Shown one piece after another: positions 7,871 to 21,700 of a DNA stretch of 64,000 nt. The DNA is from Pseudoflavonifractor phocaeensis (lineage in GTDB: Bacteria > Bacillota > Clostridia > Oscillospirales > Oscillospiraceae), in the NCBI RefSeq assembly GCF_016901735.1, contig NZ_JACLZC010000006.1, positions 1-64,000 of the forward strand, read 5' to 3'. Every line of letters starts with the position of its first letter. Within the stretch, counting starts at the first letter, position 1. The notes under the pieces were generated by a model. The model saw nothing but the letters and a program-made list of their open reading frames with translations, did no database searches and was not told the origin of the DNA. Position numbers and translations under genes: made by a program.

Positions 7871-10516
7871 ATGGGCTATAAATACGTTTACCAGTTCAGC
7901 GAGGGCAACGGCAGCATGCGGGAGCTGCTGGGCGGCAAGGGCGCCAACCTGGCTGAAATGACCAGTCTGGGGATGCCCGTTCCCCAGGGCTTTACGGTTA
8001 CCACCGAGGCCTGCAACCAGTACTACAACGACGGCGAGGTCATCAACGACGAGATCCAGGCTCAGATCATGGAGTACATCGTCATGCTGGAGGAGACCAC
8101 CGGCAAGAAGTTCGGCGACCTGGAGAATCCTCTGCTGGTCTCCGTCCGTTCCGGCGCCCGGGCCTCCATGCCCGGCATGATGGACACCATCCTCAACCTG
8201 GGCCTCAACGAGGACGTGGTGGAGGTCATGGCCCGCAAGTCCGGCAATCCCCGCTGGGCCTACGACTGCTATCGTCGCTTCATCCAGATGTACTCCGACG
8301 TGGTCATGGAAGTGGGCAAGAAGTATTTTGAGGAGCTCATCGACAAGATGAAGGCCGACCGGGGCGTCACCCAGGATACCGAGCTCACCGCCGACGATCT
8401 CAAGGAGCTGGCCGAGCAGTTCAAGGCCGAATATAAGGAGAAGATCGGCGCCGACTTCCCCTCCGATCCCAAGGAGCAGCTCATGGGCGCCGTCAAGGCC
8501 GTGTTCCGTTCCTGGAACAACCCCCGCGCCATTACCTACCGCCGTCTGAACGACATCCCCGGCTCCTGGGGCACCGCCGTCAACGTCCAGTCCATGGCCT
8601 TCGGCAACATGGGCGACGACTGCGGCACCGGCGTGGCCTTTACCCGTAACCCCGCCACCGGCGAGAAGGAACTCATGGGCGAGTTCCTCACCAACGCCCA
8701 GGGCGAGGACGTGGTGGCCGGCGTCCGTACCCCCATGCCCATCCAGGAGATGGCGGACAAGTTCCCCGAAGCCTTTGCCCAGTTCAAGGACGTGTGCCAG
8801 CGTCTGGAGAACCACTATCATGATATGCAGGACATGGAGTTTACCGTGGAGAACGGCAAGCTGTACATGCTTCAGACCCGCAACGGCAAGCGTACCGCCG
8901 CCGCCGCCATCAAGATCGCCTGCGATCTGGTGGACGAGGGTCAGATCACCGAGCAGCAGGCTGTCTGCATGATCGATCCCAAGCAGCTGGACGCCCTGCT
9001 CCATCCCCAGTTTGACGCCGAGGCCCTGAAGGCCGCCACGCCTGTGGCTTCCGCTCTGGCCGCCTCTCCCGGCGCCGCCTGCGGCAAGATCGTTTTCTCC
9101 GCCGAGGACGCCAAGGAATGGGCCGCCCGGGGTGAGAAGGTGGTCCTGGTCCGTCTGGAGACCTCTCCCGAGGACATCGAGGGCATGGTCGCCGCCCAGG
9201 GCATCCTGACCGTCCGTGGCGGTATGACCTCTCACGCCGCCGTGGTCGCCCGCGGCATGGGCACCTGCTGTGTGTCCGGCTGCGGCGCCATCAAGATGGA
9301 CGAGGAAAACAAGCAGTTTGAGCTGGCCGGCCGCACCTATCACGAGGGCGACTGGATCAGCCTGGACGGCACCACCGGCAACATCTACGGCGAGGCCGTT
9401 CCCACCGTGCCCGCCGACCCCAACTCCGGCTACTTCGCCCGCATCATGGCCTGGGCTGACAAGTACCGCCAGCTGAAGGTGCGCACCAACGCCGACAACC
9501 CCCGCGACACCAAGCAGGCCGTGGAATACGGCGCCCAGGGCATCGGCCTCTGCCGCACCGAGCATATGTTCTTTGAGGCCGACCGCATTCCCGCCATCCG
9601 GGAGATGATCTGCTCCGACACCGTGGAGCAGCGTGAAAAAGCTCTGGCCAAGCTGGAGCCCATGCAGCAGGGCGACTTCGAGGCCATGTACGAGGCCCTC
9701 CAGGGCTATCCCATGACCGTCCGCTTCCTGGACCCCCCGCTGCACGAGTTCGTGCCCACCGAAGAGGCCGACATCGAGCTGCTGGCCAAGGATATGGGCA
9801 AGAGCGTGTCCGACATCAAGGCCATCATCGCCGGCCTCCACGAGTTCAACCCCATGATGGGTCACCGCGGCTGCCGTCTGGCGGTCACCTATCCTGAGAT
9901 TGCCGCCATGCAGACCCGCGCCGTCATCAAGGCCGCGCTGAACGTCCAGTCCCGTCATCCCGACTGGGAGATCGTGCCCGAGATCATGATCCCCCTGGTG
10001 GGTGAGGTCAAGGAGCTGGCCTTCGTCAAAAAGACCGTCACCGAAACCGCCGATGCGGTGCTCCAGGCCGCCGGTTCCGACATGAAGTACCACGTGGGTA
10101 CCATGATCGAGATCCCCCGCGCCGCTCTCACCGCCGACGAGATCGCCAAGGAGGCCGAGTTCTTCTCCTTCGGCACCAACGACCTGACCCAGATGACCTT
10201 CGGCTTCTCCCGCGATGACGCCGGCAAGTTCCTGGATGCCTACTACAACAACAAGATCTATGAAAGCGATCCCTTTGCCCGTCTGGATCAGACCGGCGTG
10301 GGCAAGCTGGTCAAGATGGCCGCGGAGCTGGGCCGTCAGACCCGCCCCGACCTGAAGCTGGGCATCTGCGGCGAGCACGGCGGCGACCCCTCCAGCGTGG
10401 AGTTCTGCCACAATGTGGGTCTCGACTATGTCTCCTGCTCCCCCTACCGTGTGCCTATCGCCCGTCTGGCCGCCGCCCAGGCTGCTATTAAAGCACCCCG
10501 TGCGATGGATAAGTAA
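7871..10516 (+). CDS. ppdK: Pyruvate, phosphate dikinase
   Basis: Interconverts pyruvate, ATP and phosphate with PEP, AMP and pyrophosphate; in anaerobic Clostridia it serves glycolysis or gluconeogenesis. At 881 residues it matches the family (about 870-880). Domains run in order: N-terminal ATP-grasp (GGKGANLAEMTSLGMPVPQGF; VSVRSGARASMPGMMDT), central phosphohistidine domain with RGGMTSHAAVVARGMG carrying the catalytic His, and C-terminal PEP-binding TIM barrel with GLCRTEHMFF, FGTNDLTQMTFG and LGICGEHGGDP with the catalytic Cys. It is monocistronic. Strong enrichment for C-ending codons suggests high expression. Confidence 0.97.
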   Translation: MGYKYVYQFSEGNGSMRELLGGKGANLAEMTSLGMPVPQGFTVTTEACNQYYNDGEVINDEIQAQIMEYIVMLEETTGKKFGDLENPLLVSVRSGARASMPGMMDTILNLGLNEDVVEVMARKSGNPRWAYDCYRRFIQMYSDVVMEVGKKYFEELIDKMKADRGVTQDTELTADDLKELAEQFKAEYKEKIGADFPSDPKEQLMGAVKAVFRSWNNPRAITYRRLNDIPGSWGTAVNVQSMAFGNMGDDCGTGVAFTRNPATGEKELMGEFLTNAQGEDVVAGVRTPMPIQEMADKFPEAFAQFKDVCQRLENHYHDMQDMEFTVENGKLYMLQTRNGKRTAAAAIKIACDLVDEGQITEQQAVCMIDPKQLDALLHPQFDAEALKAATPVASALAASPGAACGKIVFSAEDAKEWAARGEKVVLVRLETSPEDIEGMVAAQGILTVRGGMTSHAAVVARGMGTCCVSGCGAIKMDEENKQFELAGRTYHEGDWISLDGTTGNIYGEAVPTVPADPNSGYFARIMAWADKYRQLKVRTNADNPRDTKQAVEYGAQGIGLCRTEHMFFEADRIPAIREMICSDTVEQREKALAKLEPMQQGDFEAMYEALQGYPMTVRFLDPPLHEFVPTEEADIELLAKDMGKSVSDIKAIIAGLHEFNPMMGHRGCRLAVTYPEIAAMQTRAVIKAALNVQSRHPDWEIVPEIMIPLVGEVKELAFVKKTVTETADAVLQAAGSDMKYHVGTMIEIPRAALTADEIAKEAEFFSFGTNDLTQMTFGFSRDDAGKFLDAYYNNKIYESDPFARLDQTGVGKLVKMAAELGRQTRPDLKLGICGEHGGDPSSVEFCHNVGLDYVSCSPYRVPIARLAAAQAAIKAPRAMDK

Positions 10517-10583
10517 TCGTATCACAGCAACGGAATACCACATTTGAATCAGCAAGAGCCTGTTGCAAAATAGGTTGATAAAA

Positions 10584-10632
10584 AAGACAGACTGGTTAGC
10601 CCGAATGAACGGGTTACCCGGTCTGTCTTTTT
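10584..10632 (+). terminator. Terminator of ppdK
   Basis: AAGACAGAC pairs with GTCTGTCTT, extended by an inner CCCG/CGGG stem, and runs into TTTTT. It lies 68 bases after the ppdK stop. Confidence 0.75.
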
Positions 10633-10665
10633 CCTTTCAGAGAGAAAATCAGCGGTGGATGATAC

Positions 10666-10759
10666 AAAAAAGCGGAATCCATCTTCGCCTTTGCCGATCC
10701 GTCCAAGCGGTGGACGCGTTTGGCCTGCTCAAAAACGACTTTGGATTCCGCCATTTTTT
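10666..10759 (+). ncRNA. Structured inverted repeat, possible small RNA or attenuator
   Basis: AAAAAAGCGGAATCCA at 10666-10681 is the reverse complement, with a two-base bulge, of TGGATTCCGCCATTTTTT at 10742-10759. About 60 bases lie between the arms and contain a second hairpin, CGTCCA...TGGACG. The outer stem ends in a T run on both strands. It lies between the ppdK terminator and the AT-rich orphan gene. It could be a small RNA, a 5' leader element of that gene or a remnant of a small mobile element; no protein-coding potential is convincing. Confidence 0.35.
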
Positions 10760-10901
10760 AAGCCATGGTGTTGGCACGGCTCCAAATAAAAAATAAAGTT
10801 TGAAAAATCGAACCAAATTTACTTTTAAAATTTATATATAAGTGTACACCTTCTCAAAGGAGAATCACGGCGCAACTATATTTCAGAAAGGAAAGATAAA
10901 A

Positions 10902-11393
10902 ATGAATACTGGGAAAGCTAATTACTACTGCGGCGCGTTTTCCACATATCTGATTTCTAATAACGTAGAACCCGTACTGTTTGACGCGGGAAAAAACAGC
11001 AAAGCGATCCGGTTTTCCATAGGGTCAAAAGACTATAAAGCCTTCATAAAGTACTCCGCATCTCCCAGTAAAACAAAATCCGGTACCCGATGGAATATCT
11101 CTTTTACAGAGGAAGAGCAGAAGCGCCTGGGCGAATTTGCAGAAGCGGGCCGGGAAAATATTGTAGTTATCGTTTGTGCCGCTCCCGGCTCCGATCAAAA
11201 AACATTTTCTGTTTTTCCGCAGGCAACCGCAATGGCATGTTTAGGAAATGACTCTGTCAATAAAGGAAGAAGAATCTCTGTATATCACAAAAAGGGTGGT
11301 CATAAGCTCCAAATCTATGGCACTGCGGTTGATGAAAAAATGGCCTATTGCATCCCCCGATGCTGTGATGAATATTTTGGATTTAAGAAATAA
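10902..11393 (+). CDS. Orphan hypothetical protein, AT-rich
   Basis: A 163-residue protein that I do not recognise. AGAAAGGAAAG lies just before the ATG at 10902, which is better placed than the in-frame ATG at 10842. The sequence is basic and soluble, with no signal peptide or membrane segment. It alternates predicted strands (AIRFSIGSKDYKAFIKYSA; ENIVVIVCAAPG) and has several cysteines, two in CIPRCCDEYF near the end. Base composition and codon choice are clearly more AT-rich than both neighbours, which suggests recent transfer. It is alone, with the structured repeat upstream and the GH63 terminator downstream, and may be an accessory defence or mobile-element gene; that is only a guess from context. 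Confidence 0.6.
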   Translation: MNTGKANYYCGAFSTYLISNNVEPVLFDAGKNSKAIRFSIGSKDYKAFIKYSASPSKTKSGTRWNISFTEEEQKRLGEFAEAGRENIVVIVCAAPGSDQKTFSVFPQATAMACLGNDSVNKGRRISVYHKKGGHKLQIYGTAVDEKMAYCIPRCCDEYFGFKK

Positions 11394-11450
11394 GAATCTG
11401 GGCCGCTTTTATCACCCTGTTTATTAAACTATGGAAAAAACAATATAAAC

Positions 11451-11486
11451 GCCCGGCGCTGTATCCGTTGAGATACAGCGCCGGGC
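11451..11486 (-). terminator. Bidirectional terminator between orphan gene and GH63 gene
   Basis: GCCCGGCGCTGTATC and GATACAGCGCCGGGC form a perfect 15-base stem around CGTTGA. It lies between two convergent genes. Confidence 0.85.
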
Positions 11487-11500
11487 ACTTGTTTGGAGCG

Positions 11501-13991
<2,491 letters not shown>

Positions 13992-14389
13992 TCATATAAT
14001 CTGACATATTTTCTTCAGTTTTCTTATGCATTTTTCCTAAAAGCCCCTTGTTTTTATGGAAATTAAAGTTATTTTCTTACAGTTTCTTGTTTTCCACCAT
14101 TTGGTTAATTTACCTGTGTGATGGAAGCTGTTTTTTCTGTTTTTTATTTGTTCATTGGATTTCCATATAAAAGGCAGTGTTTTTGATAGACGCACACAAC
14201 AAAAGCATGTACATTTTCTGTTCCACCTGTAAAAAGCCTGCTCCGGCAGAGCGGCCGCGGCAAACTTCCAAAAATATTAGGTGTTGAAGGAGTCTGATTT
14301 TCCGGAAACCTTCCGTTTATAAAAATGGGGACAGGAAAACTGCTTCCAGACAATTGAATCGTGGAGCAGTCCACAAACGTCAGGTTGAT
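13992..14389. other. AT-rich intergenic stretch with no supported gene
   Basis: About 400 bases between the GH63 promoter and the leader of the secreted SH3 protein. An open frame on the minus strand through this region has no ribosome binding site and no family that I recognise. No clear promoter for the downstream plus-strand gene was found. Confidence 0.4.
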
Positions 14390-14478
14390 ATGACGGATTT
14401 TATCAACAGCGACGAGGCACGGCTGAATCTGCCTCGGGCACCGCCAACGGAATTTTATTTGGAAAAGGAGAAAGAAAA

Positions 14479-15585
14479 ATAAAAACTACAAAACGCATCT
14501 TGTCCCTGCTTTTGGCTTTGGCCATCCTTTGCAGCATGTTCCTCATCTCTTCCTCCGCCGCTTCTACCACCGCTTTCGATATCCTTTCCAGCTCCCGTTA
14601 TGCCAAGACCTATACCTTGTCCAGCAGCGGAACCACCATTCCCTACACCAGCCAAAGCCTCTCCACCAGAGGAACCGTTACCTATGGCGCTTCCAGCACC
14701 TCCTACATCGACAACCGGACGGATGAGCTGTATCTGATTGACGCGGGGGTTTCCAACGGGAAATACTGGGCCTATGTGTCCTATCCCACCTCCAGCAAGC
14801 GTGTCTATGCCTACATCCCCCTTTCGGCCATCAGCGATAACAACGCTTCCCATGCCAAAACCACCAGTACTGGAACGTTCAACTGCTCTCTGAGGAGCAG
14901 CACCTCGCTCTCCGGCAGCTACTATGTCAGCAAGGGCGATACCGTCTATCTGGTCGCCACCTCCGGCAGCAAATACCAGATCCTCTATCCCACCTCCGGC
15001 TCGGCCTATCGTCTTGCCTGGTGTAATGCCTCTGACTATAACAAATATTGCGCCGGCGGCACAACTTCTTCGCCCTCCCTGTCCGATGCCGAGCAGCAGA
15101 TCTATGACCGCCTCCAGAATATGGCCAACGGCAGCTACGGAAATGGGGTCTATCGTACCGGAACACGATATACTGGTGAATATGCCAACGAGCAGTGCAA
15201 GGGCTTTGCCAAAAAGGTTCATATGATTTTGTTCGGCTATAACATCGGTTCCACGAAGAGCAAGCCCAACAACTATCAGATTAGCATTTCTTCCAGCAAT
15301 ACCTCCCTGGTTGGCAGTATTTCTGATCTCTCTTCTGCCAGCAACACCACGGTGAGCAATCTCTTTTCCAAGGCAAGAGCCGGCGACTTTATCCAGGTGC
15401 GGCGCAGCCACGGCGGCTCTCACTCCATGATCTTCCTCTCCAGCGACACCAACGGCGTGACTGTCTTTGAGTGTAATGTGGACGGAAAGAACGGCATCCA
15501 GATCGCCACCTATTCCTGGTCCAAATTCCTCAGCTCCAACGCCGCCGTCAGCGTCTATACCGCGAAAGATTACCGTCTCCATTAA
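14479..15585 (+). CDS. Secreted SH3-domain protein with papain-like (NlpC/CHAP-like) C-terminus; ATA start
   Basis: A 368-residue exported protein. From codon 14479 it reads ATA then KTTKRILSLLLALAILCS, a complete signal peptide, with AGGAG at 14466-14470 exactly 8 bases upstream. The first usual start in frame is TTG at 14500, which would remove the positively charged n-region and has no site. So the start is either a true ATA or an ATG that mutated. After the signal come bacterial SH3-like repeats, one ending at AYIPLSAI and one covering STGTFNCSLRSS to LAWCNASD. The C-terminal domain has Cys240 in NEQCKGFAKKV and His315 in GGSHSMIFL, the order expected of NlpC/P60 or CHAP cysteine peptidases. 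It may cleave peptidoglycan peptides or a surface protein. Confidence 0.75.
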   Translation: MKTTKRILSLLLALAILCSMFLISSSAASTTAFDILSSSRYAKTYTLSSSGTTIPYTSQSLSTRGTVTYGASSTSYIDNRTDELYLIDAGVSNGKYWAYVSYPTSSKRVYAYIPLSAISDNNASHAKTTSTGTFNCSLRSSTSLSGSYYVSKGDTVYLVATSGSKYQILYPTSGSAYRLAWCNASDYNKYCAGGTTSSPSLSDAEQQIYDRLQNMANGSYGNGVYRTGTRYTGEYANEQCKGFAKKVHMILFGYNIGSTKSKPNNYQISISSSNTSLVGSISDLSSASNTTVSNLFSKARAGDFIQVRRSHGGSHSMIFLSSDTNGVTVFECNVDGKNGIQIATYSWSKFLSSNAAVSVYTAKDYRLH

Positions 15586-15653
15586 GCAATCAGTCTCTGC
15601 CCGGAAGCTAACGCATCATATCCAGGGCGAGGAATATAACCAAGCATAAAACG

Positions 15654-15694
15654 GCGACAACCGGCAGGACAATTTCGCTCCTGCCGGTTGTCGC
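15654..15694 (+). terminator. Bidirectional terminator between secreted SH3 protein and giant GH2 gene
   Basis: GCGACAACCGGCAGGA pairs perfectly with TCCTGCCGGTTGTCGC around a 9-base loop, between convergent genes. Confidence 0.85.
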
Positions 15695-15741
15695 TATGTT
15701 CTGGTTGCTGATGTGCAGATTATTGTCCCATTGGCTGTATT

Positions 15742-18700
15742 TCAGCCAACTTTGCTGAAGTTATAGAGCATCTGGGCCACTTCGGCGCGGGTGGCGTCGC
15801 CCTGGGGGTCCAGCACGCTGTTGCCCTTGCCGGAGATGATCCCGTTGGCCACTGCCCAGCGCACGCCGGCAGACGCCCACTCGGACACCTGGTCCCCGTC
15901 GCTGAAGCTCAGGGCCTCCTCGCTCACCGCGGGGCTTCCGAAGTAGCGGTACAGCATGGTGGCCAGCTGCTCACGGCTGATGGTGGCCTCCGGATTCGTG
16001 CCGTCCGACACGCCCGCCGATACCGCCCACTCCATGCCGGCCTGATACCAGGGTTCGCTTTCGCTGGTGTCCACGCCGTCCATACGGGCCAGCACGGTCA
16101 TCAGCATCCCGCGGGTGGTCAGCATTTCGGGAGAGAAGCTGGTGGCGCTGGTGCCCTGGAACAGGCCCTCGGACACCACATAGTCAATGGCTTCCTTGCC
16201 CCAGAAGTCCTCCGCCACGTCGGTGAAGGAGGGCGCGGGGTCCAGAGGCGTATCGCCGTCGTCGATGTCCACGTCGGGCTCATCCACATCCGGCTCGTCC
16301 ACGTCGGGCTCGTCGGGCTTCTCCGTATCGGTATGACCGCCGCCCTCATAGCCCACCATCTTCCAGCCGGCGTACAGGGTGAGGTCCGCCGTCACGGGTG
16401 CGCCGAAGTCATAGGCCTGGGTGCAGGCCGCATCGGTATACCAGCCGTTGAAGGTAAAGGAGCCGTTGGTGGGATTGGCGGGACGGTCTACCGTCTGGCC
16501 CTCTTCCACCTGCACGGGGGCAATCTCGTTGCCGCCGTTGGTGTTGAAGGTCACGGTATAGGCGGTCACGCCCAGGGCCTCGGCGGTGATGACGCCGGTC
16601 ACTTCCGCCGTCTCCTCCGATACCTGGCCCTTGGACAGCAGAACCGTGAAGGCAAAGCTGCCGTCCACGCCCTCGGGAAGGGCCTCCGTCCCGGCGACGG
16701 CAGGCTGGAAGCTGCTGATGGAAATGTCATCCGCCGTGACGGTCACGCCGGTGTTGACGATCCGGCTGTTTATCGTCTCGGCCAGCCAGAGGGCCACAGA
16801 CCCTTCGTCGTTGGCGACGGCCTGCGCCACGGTGTAAGTGCCCTTTTCCACCGTAAGCTTGGCGGCGGTCACCGCGTCCTGATCGCCGGTATCAGGGGCG
16901 GCCAGCTGGATTTCATAGGTCTTGGTGTTCATGCCGTCCTCAGAAGTCACCTGAATCCGGATGCTGCGCACAGGCGTGCCGTCCTCAGCGGTGGATACCA
17001 CCGGCCCGATGACGGTGACCGCGGCGTTTTCGTCCTCGGTCTCCACGGTGACCTGAGGCAGCTCACTGCCTTCCAGGGTATAGGTGTAGGTGCTGACATC
17101 GGGGTCGAAGCCCTCCAGCGCCGCGCCGTCCAGAAGGAGATTTACCACGTCGGCGCTGCCGCTGATGTCATCCACGCTCTTGTTGTAGGCGCGGATCTCG
17201 CTTACACCGATTCCCATATCCGGCTGGTTTTCCATGACCAGACGAATGGCGCAGGTCTGCACGGCGTCAAAGGTATAGGTGGTGACGCCCTCTATCTGAG
17301 GCTCGCCCTGGACGTTCACCAGGTTTTCCACGTCCGCCCAGTTGGCGTCGTCGGCCAGGAAGTGGTCCGAATCCAGACCGTCAATGGGGTACTGAGGCAG
17401 GTCGTCCTGGATAAAGTCCTCGCCCACATAGTACTGAATCTTCAGGGTAGCAGGCACGGTGGTGCCGTGGTCCTGGAAATAGTACACGTCCAGCCGGTCC
17501 AGGGTCTTCTCGGTCACGTCCTCATAACCGAAGACCACGCCGATGTAGTCGCCTGCGCGGGGGGTACTGGCCCAGTTGCTCCAGATGCTCTTGGGCGTCT
17601 GGTGCTCGTTCTGGCTGATGGTGTTGTCATAGATATTGCCCACGCTGTCCGCACCCGCCATGTTGCTGAAGGAAGAGAAGGGCAGGGGCAGGTAGAAGCC
17701 GTTGCGGTAGGCGATAAAGCTGTCGTTCTCGTCGTATCTGCCCTGATCGGAGACACGCACATTGATCTGGGTCTGATAGCCGTCCACGTCGCCGTAAACG
17801 GTCACCACATCGCCGACCTCGGTAAACATATCCTGGGTGCACTCATCCCACACGGCGGGCCGCTGGTCAGTGGTGCCGTCGCTGTAGTACACATTCACAC
17901 GGTCAGGCAGCGTGGGAAGGAAGCGGACAGGGATGGCGGTGGAGAACTGCTGCACAGCCACCACGCCCTTCACCACCACGGTGGCGGTGGGACGCAGCGC
18001 CTGGCCCTCCACGGTGCCCTTCACGGTGAAGACGCCGTAGTCGGCATAGCTGCTCTCGGGAATCTCATCCCAGACCACGTTTACATCCTTGGCCAGACCC
18101 TTGTCGAAGGTGGCCATGATGCGGCTGGGCAGCTGGGGCGCCACGCCCTTGTCGGTGGTGACGCTGACCTGCTCATAGCCGATGATGACTTTGTCCTCCG
18201 TGGTGGGTTGGACGGTGATCGCCAGAGGCGCGCTCTCCACGGTCACATCCTGGTAGGTCACCTGAGCAGTCAGGGTGGTTTCGCCCGCGTTGTAGGCATA
18301 GATCTGGCCGTCGCGGACCTCGGCGATGAAGTCGTCGGCCACGCGGTAGGTTACGTCGATGACATCATCGGAGAGAACGGTGCCGTCCTGCAGCTTGGCC
18401 GTCAGCTCCACGTTCTTGATGTCGTCTTCAGTCAGGGTGCTGCCGCCCTCAATGGCCACTTCCACCTGATCCAGAACGGGGGCCGCTACCTGGAAGAAGA
18501 TGGAGTAAGAGGCGGTGGTCTTGCCGTCCTCGGCGGTCACCAGGATGGTGGCCGAACGGCCGGGGCCGATGGCGGGTACGATGTACACCGAGCCGTTTTC
18601 CACGGCCGTGGCGGTGATTTCCGGCACCTGGGCGCCGTAGGGAATTTCCACGGTATAGTTGTAGACAGCCGGGTCAAAGCCTTCCAGCTCCACGCCGTCC

Positions 18701-21700
18701 GCCTGGAGGGTCTCCAGCGCGGCCACGGTGGAGACATCCAGCTTCATCTGGTTGCTGTAAACGTGGACTTCGCCCACGCCGGTGGATTTCAGAGCGGCGT
18801 TATCAAACTTCCAGCGGAGGAAGCGGGTGGTCACCGGGGTATCGGAGAAGTCAAAGACCACCTCTTCCATGGCGAGGCCGTCCATTTTGCCGTCCACGCC
18901 GTCGATCTCATCTGTGTCCTTGCTGGCAATGTCGATCCAGGTCTCCCCGTCGTCGCTGTACTGGATGGTCAGGGTATCGGGCAGGCTCATGGCGCCGTCG
19001 CTGGCGTTGTTCCAGATGCAGATGCCTACCTTGCCGATCTCCGCGGCCTCTTCCAGCTCCAACTGGCACCATTCGGTGACCTCGCCGTGGTTCCAGGGAA
19101 TCCAGCGTCCGCCGGCAGGGCCGCCGGTAAAGTAGACCGCGCCGTCGTTGATGGCCTCCACCGGATCGCCGCTCACATAGGAAGCGGTGGGGATGGGGTA
19201 GACGCCGTCCCGTTTGGCAATGTCCACATCATAGACCACTTCGCTCTCCCGTACCTCCACGATGGCCTTGGCCTTGGCGGCAAAGCCGTCCACCGCGCCT
19301 TCCACGGTGACGGTCCCCACCTGGGCCACGTCGTCCTCGGTGAGCTCACGGTCCCAGGTCACAGGCAGCTGAACCGTCTCGCCGGTGTTATAGACGGCGG
19401 TGACGGTGTCGGGCAGCTGGGGTACTGTACCTACGGCGGTCACCAGATAGCTGTCCCGCAGGCCCAGATAGTCGGTCACCACCACGCTGACCGTCACCGT
19501 ATCGCCGGTCTCGGCCACCAGGCCGTAGGCGGTGAACATGCCGCCCTGAGCCAGCTGGCTTTCGTCGATGGGATTCCAGCTGACCGCCTTTTCTTCCTTT
19601 CGGCCGTCGCTGTAAACGGCGGTCACCCGCTCAGGCAGATCGGGCTGGACGTTGACGGCAGTGGTCACTTCGGGAAGGGCCTCATAGCCTAGCAGCTTGG
19701 CGCCGCTCTGGTCGTCGGTGGTAAAGACGGTGACGCTGTCGCTGGTCAGTCCGGCGGAGGAGGCGGTGATGGAGATGCTGCCTTCCGTGCTTGTGGATTG
19801 AACGATCAGCATGGCCTTGCCGCTGAACGCCTTGCGTTTATTGTCCTTATAGTGCTCGTCAACGGCGGTCTGGTTGCCGTTGTCCACGCCGGCAATCACG
19901 CCGTTGCCCGAGACCTGGAAGTTGACCAGGTTGTCGGCGGTGGGCACCAGATTGCCCGCCTCGTCCAGCACCTCCACCAGGATGTAGGACAGATCCTCAC
20001 CGTCAGCGGTGATGATCTCCCGGTCGGGGGTCAGACGGATCTGGGCGGGCGCGCCGGAGGTACGGATCACGTCGTTGGCGATCTCGTTGCCATCGGCGTC
20101 ATAGGCCACGGCCTTCAGCTCGCCGGGCTCATAGGGCACCATCCACTCCAGATAGATATGGCCGTCCTTCTCCTGATAGGGCCGTCCGTCCTCGGTCTGG
20201 AGCTGGTCAAAGACCTGCTTGCCCAGCGATTCCCCGTTGAGGAAGAGCTCCACGGCGGGGGCGTTGGTGTAGGCCTGGACCCGGATGCGGCCCTCGCTGT
20301 CCTTGATGTCGTATCCGGCGTCTCCCTCCCAGTTCCAATGGGGCATCAGGTGGACCATGGGATTGTCCTCCACGCTGGTCCAGACGCTCTGATACATATA
20401 GTAGGCGTCCTTGGGAATGCCGGCGGTATCCACCGCGCCGAAGTAGGAGCTCTTGGAGGGCCAGGAGCCGTAGGGGCTGGGCTCGCCGATGTAGTCAAAG
20501 CCGGTCCACATGAACTCGCCCAGAACCCACTTCCGGTCCCGGTTCATCTGCCAGGCGTGCTCCATGGAGGAGCCCCAGCCCACGGTGCCGCTGTCGTCAT
20601 AGCTGCTGCGGATGTGGAGGGTATCGTCGTTTTTGTAGTAGCCGCGGCTGCGCACGGCGGAAGAGGTCTCGCTGCCCATGATGACCCAGTCGGGATACTC
20701 CTCATAATGGGCCTTGTCATAGGAGGGATTGCTGCCGCTTTCGCCGTAGTTGAAGCCGGCGATATCGCTGACATCAGCCACCTGCTTCATGTAGCCGTCG
20801 CTGAAGCTGCCGATGAAGTTGTTGTAGCCCTGGGTGGTGGGACGGGTGGTATCCACTTCCTTGACCCAGTGATTGAGCTTGGTGGCGGTCTCCACGGAGG
20901 CGCTCACGATCTCGTTGCCCAGGGACCACATGATGATACAGGGATTGTTTTTGCCCCGATCCACCATGTTCTTGATGTCGAACTCCGCCCAGGTCTCGCC
21001 GGGCTCTGCGTCGGGATGGGAGCTCACCTGGTTGAAGAAACGGTGGTAGTCATAGGTCCGCTTGCCGCTCTCCCAGCAGTCGAAGGCCTCGTCAATGACC
21101 ATCAGGCCCAGCCGGTTGCAGATGTCCAGCAGCTCGTCGGCGGCCGGGTTGTGGGTGACGCGGATGGCGTTGACCCCCATGCTCTTCATGGTCTCCATCT
21201 GCCGCTCGATGGCCCGGTAATTGGCCACCGCGCCCAGCGCGCCCTGGTCGTGGTGCATACACACGCCGTTGAGCTTCATGTACTCGCCGTTGAGGTAGAA
21301 GCCGTCGTCGGTGGTGAAGGTCAGCCAGCGGAAGCCGAAGGTGGTGGAATAGGTGTCCACCACTTGGCCGTCCACGGTGACAGTGGTCTCCAGGGTGTAG
21401 AGGTTGGGGTCGTCCACGCTCCACAGCGCCGGCTTTCCGGTGGTAATATCCTGCTCAAATTCCACCGTCTCACCTACGCCGATGGTCTGGATGTCGGTGG
21501 CCACCGCCTCGGCAAAGAGATTGCCCTCCGCATCCAGGATGGTGGAGGTCACCGCCGCCTCCACCGGTGCGGCGCCCTCATTTTCTACCTCGGTCTTGAC
21601 GTTGACCGCCGCCCGGTCCTGGGCATATTCCTGCTCCAGGTCGGGGGTGGTGACATAGGTGCCGTACCGGGCCACATGGACCGGATCGGTCACCACCATA

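Noticed and set aside
7841..10555. 904-codon minus-strand frame opposite ppdK
   Set aside because: Low-complexity Gly/His/Leu/Val translation typical of the complement of a highly biased gene.
10563..10796. 77-codon plus-strand frame after ppdK
   Set aside because: It spans the ppdK terminator and the structured inverted repeat, and has no ribosome binding site.
14144..14374. 76-codon minus-strand frame upstream of the secreted SH3 protein
   Set aside because: Opens with GTG without a ribosome binding site and matches no family known to me; it may be a relic but cannot be supported.
16255..16310. Acidic repeat as a separate gene feature or CRISPR-like array
   Set aside because: The 15-base units are in frame and encode a linker in the GH2 protein.
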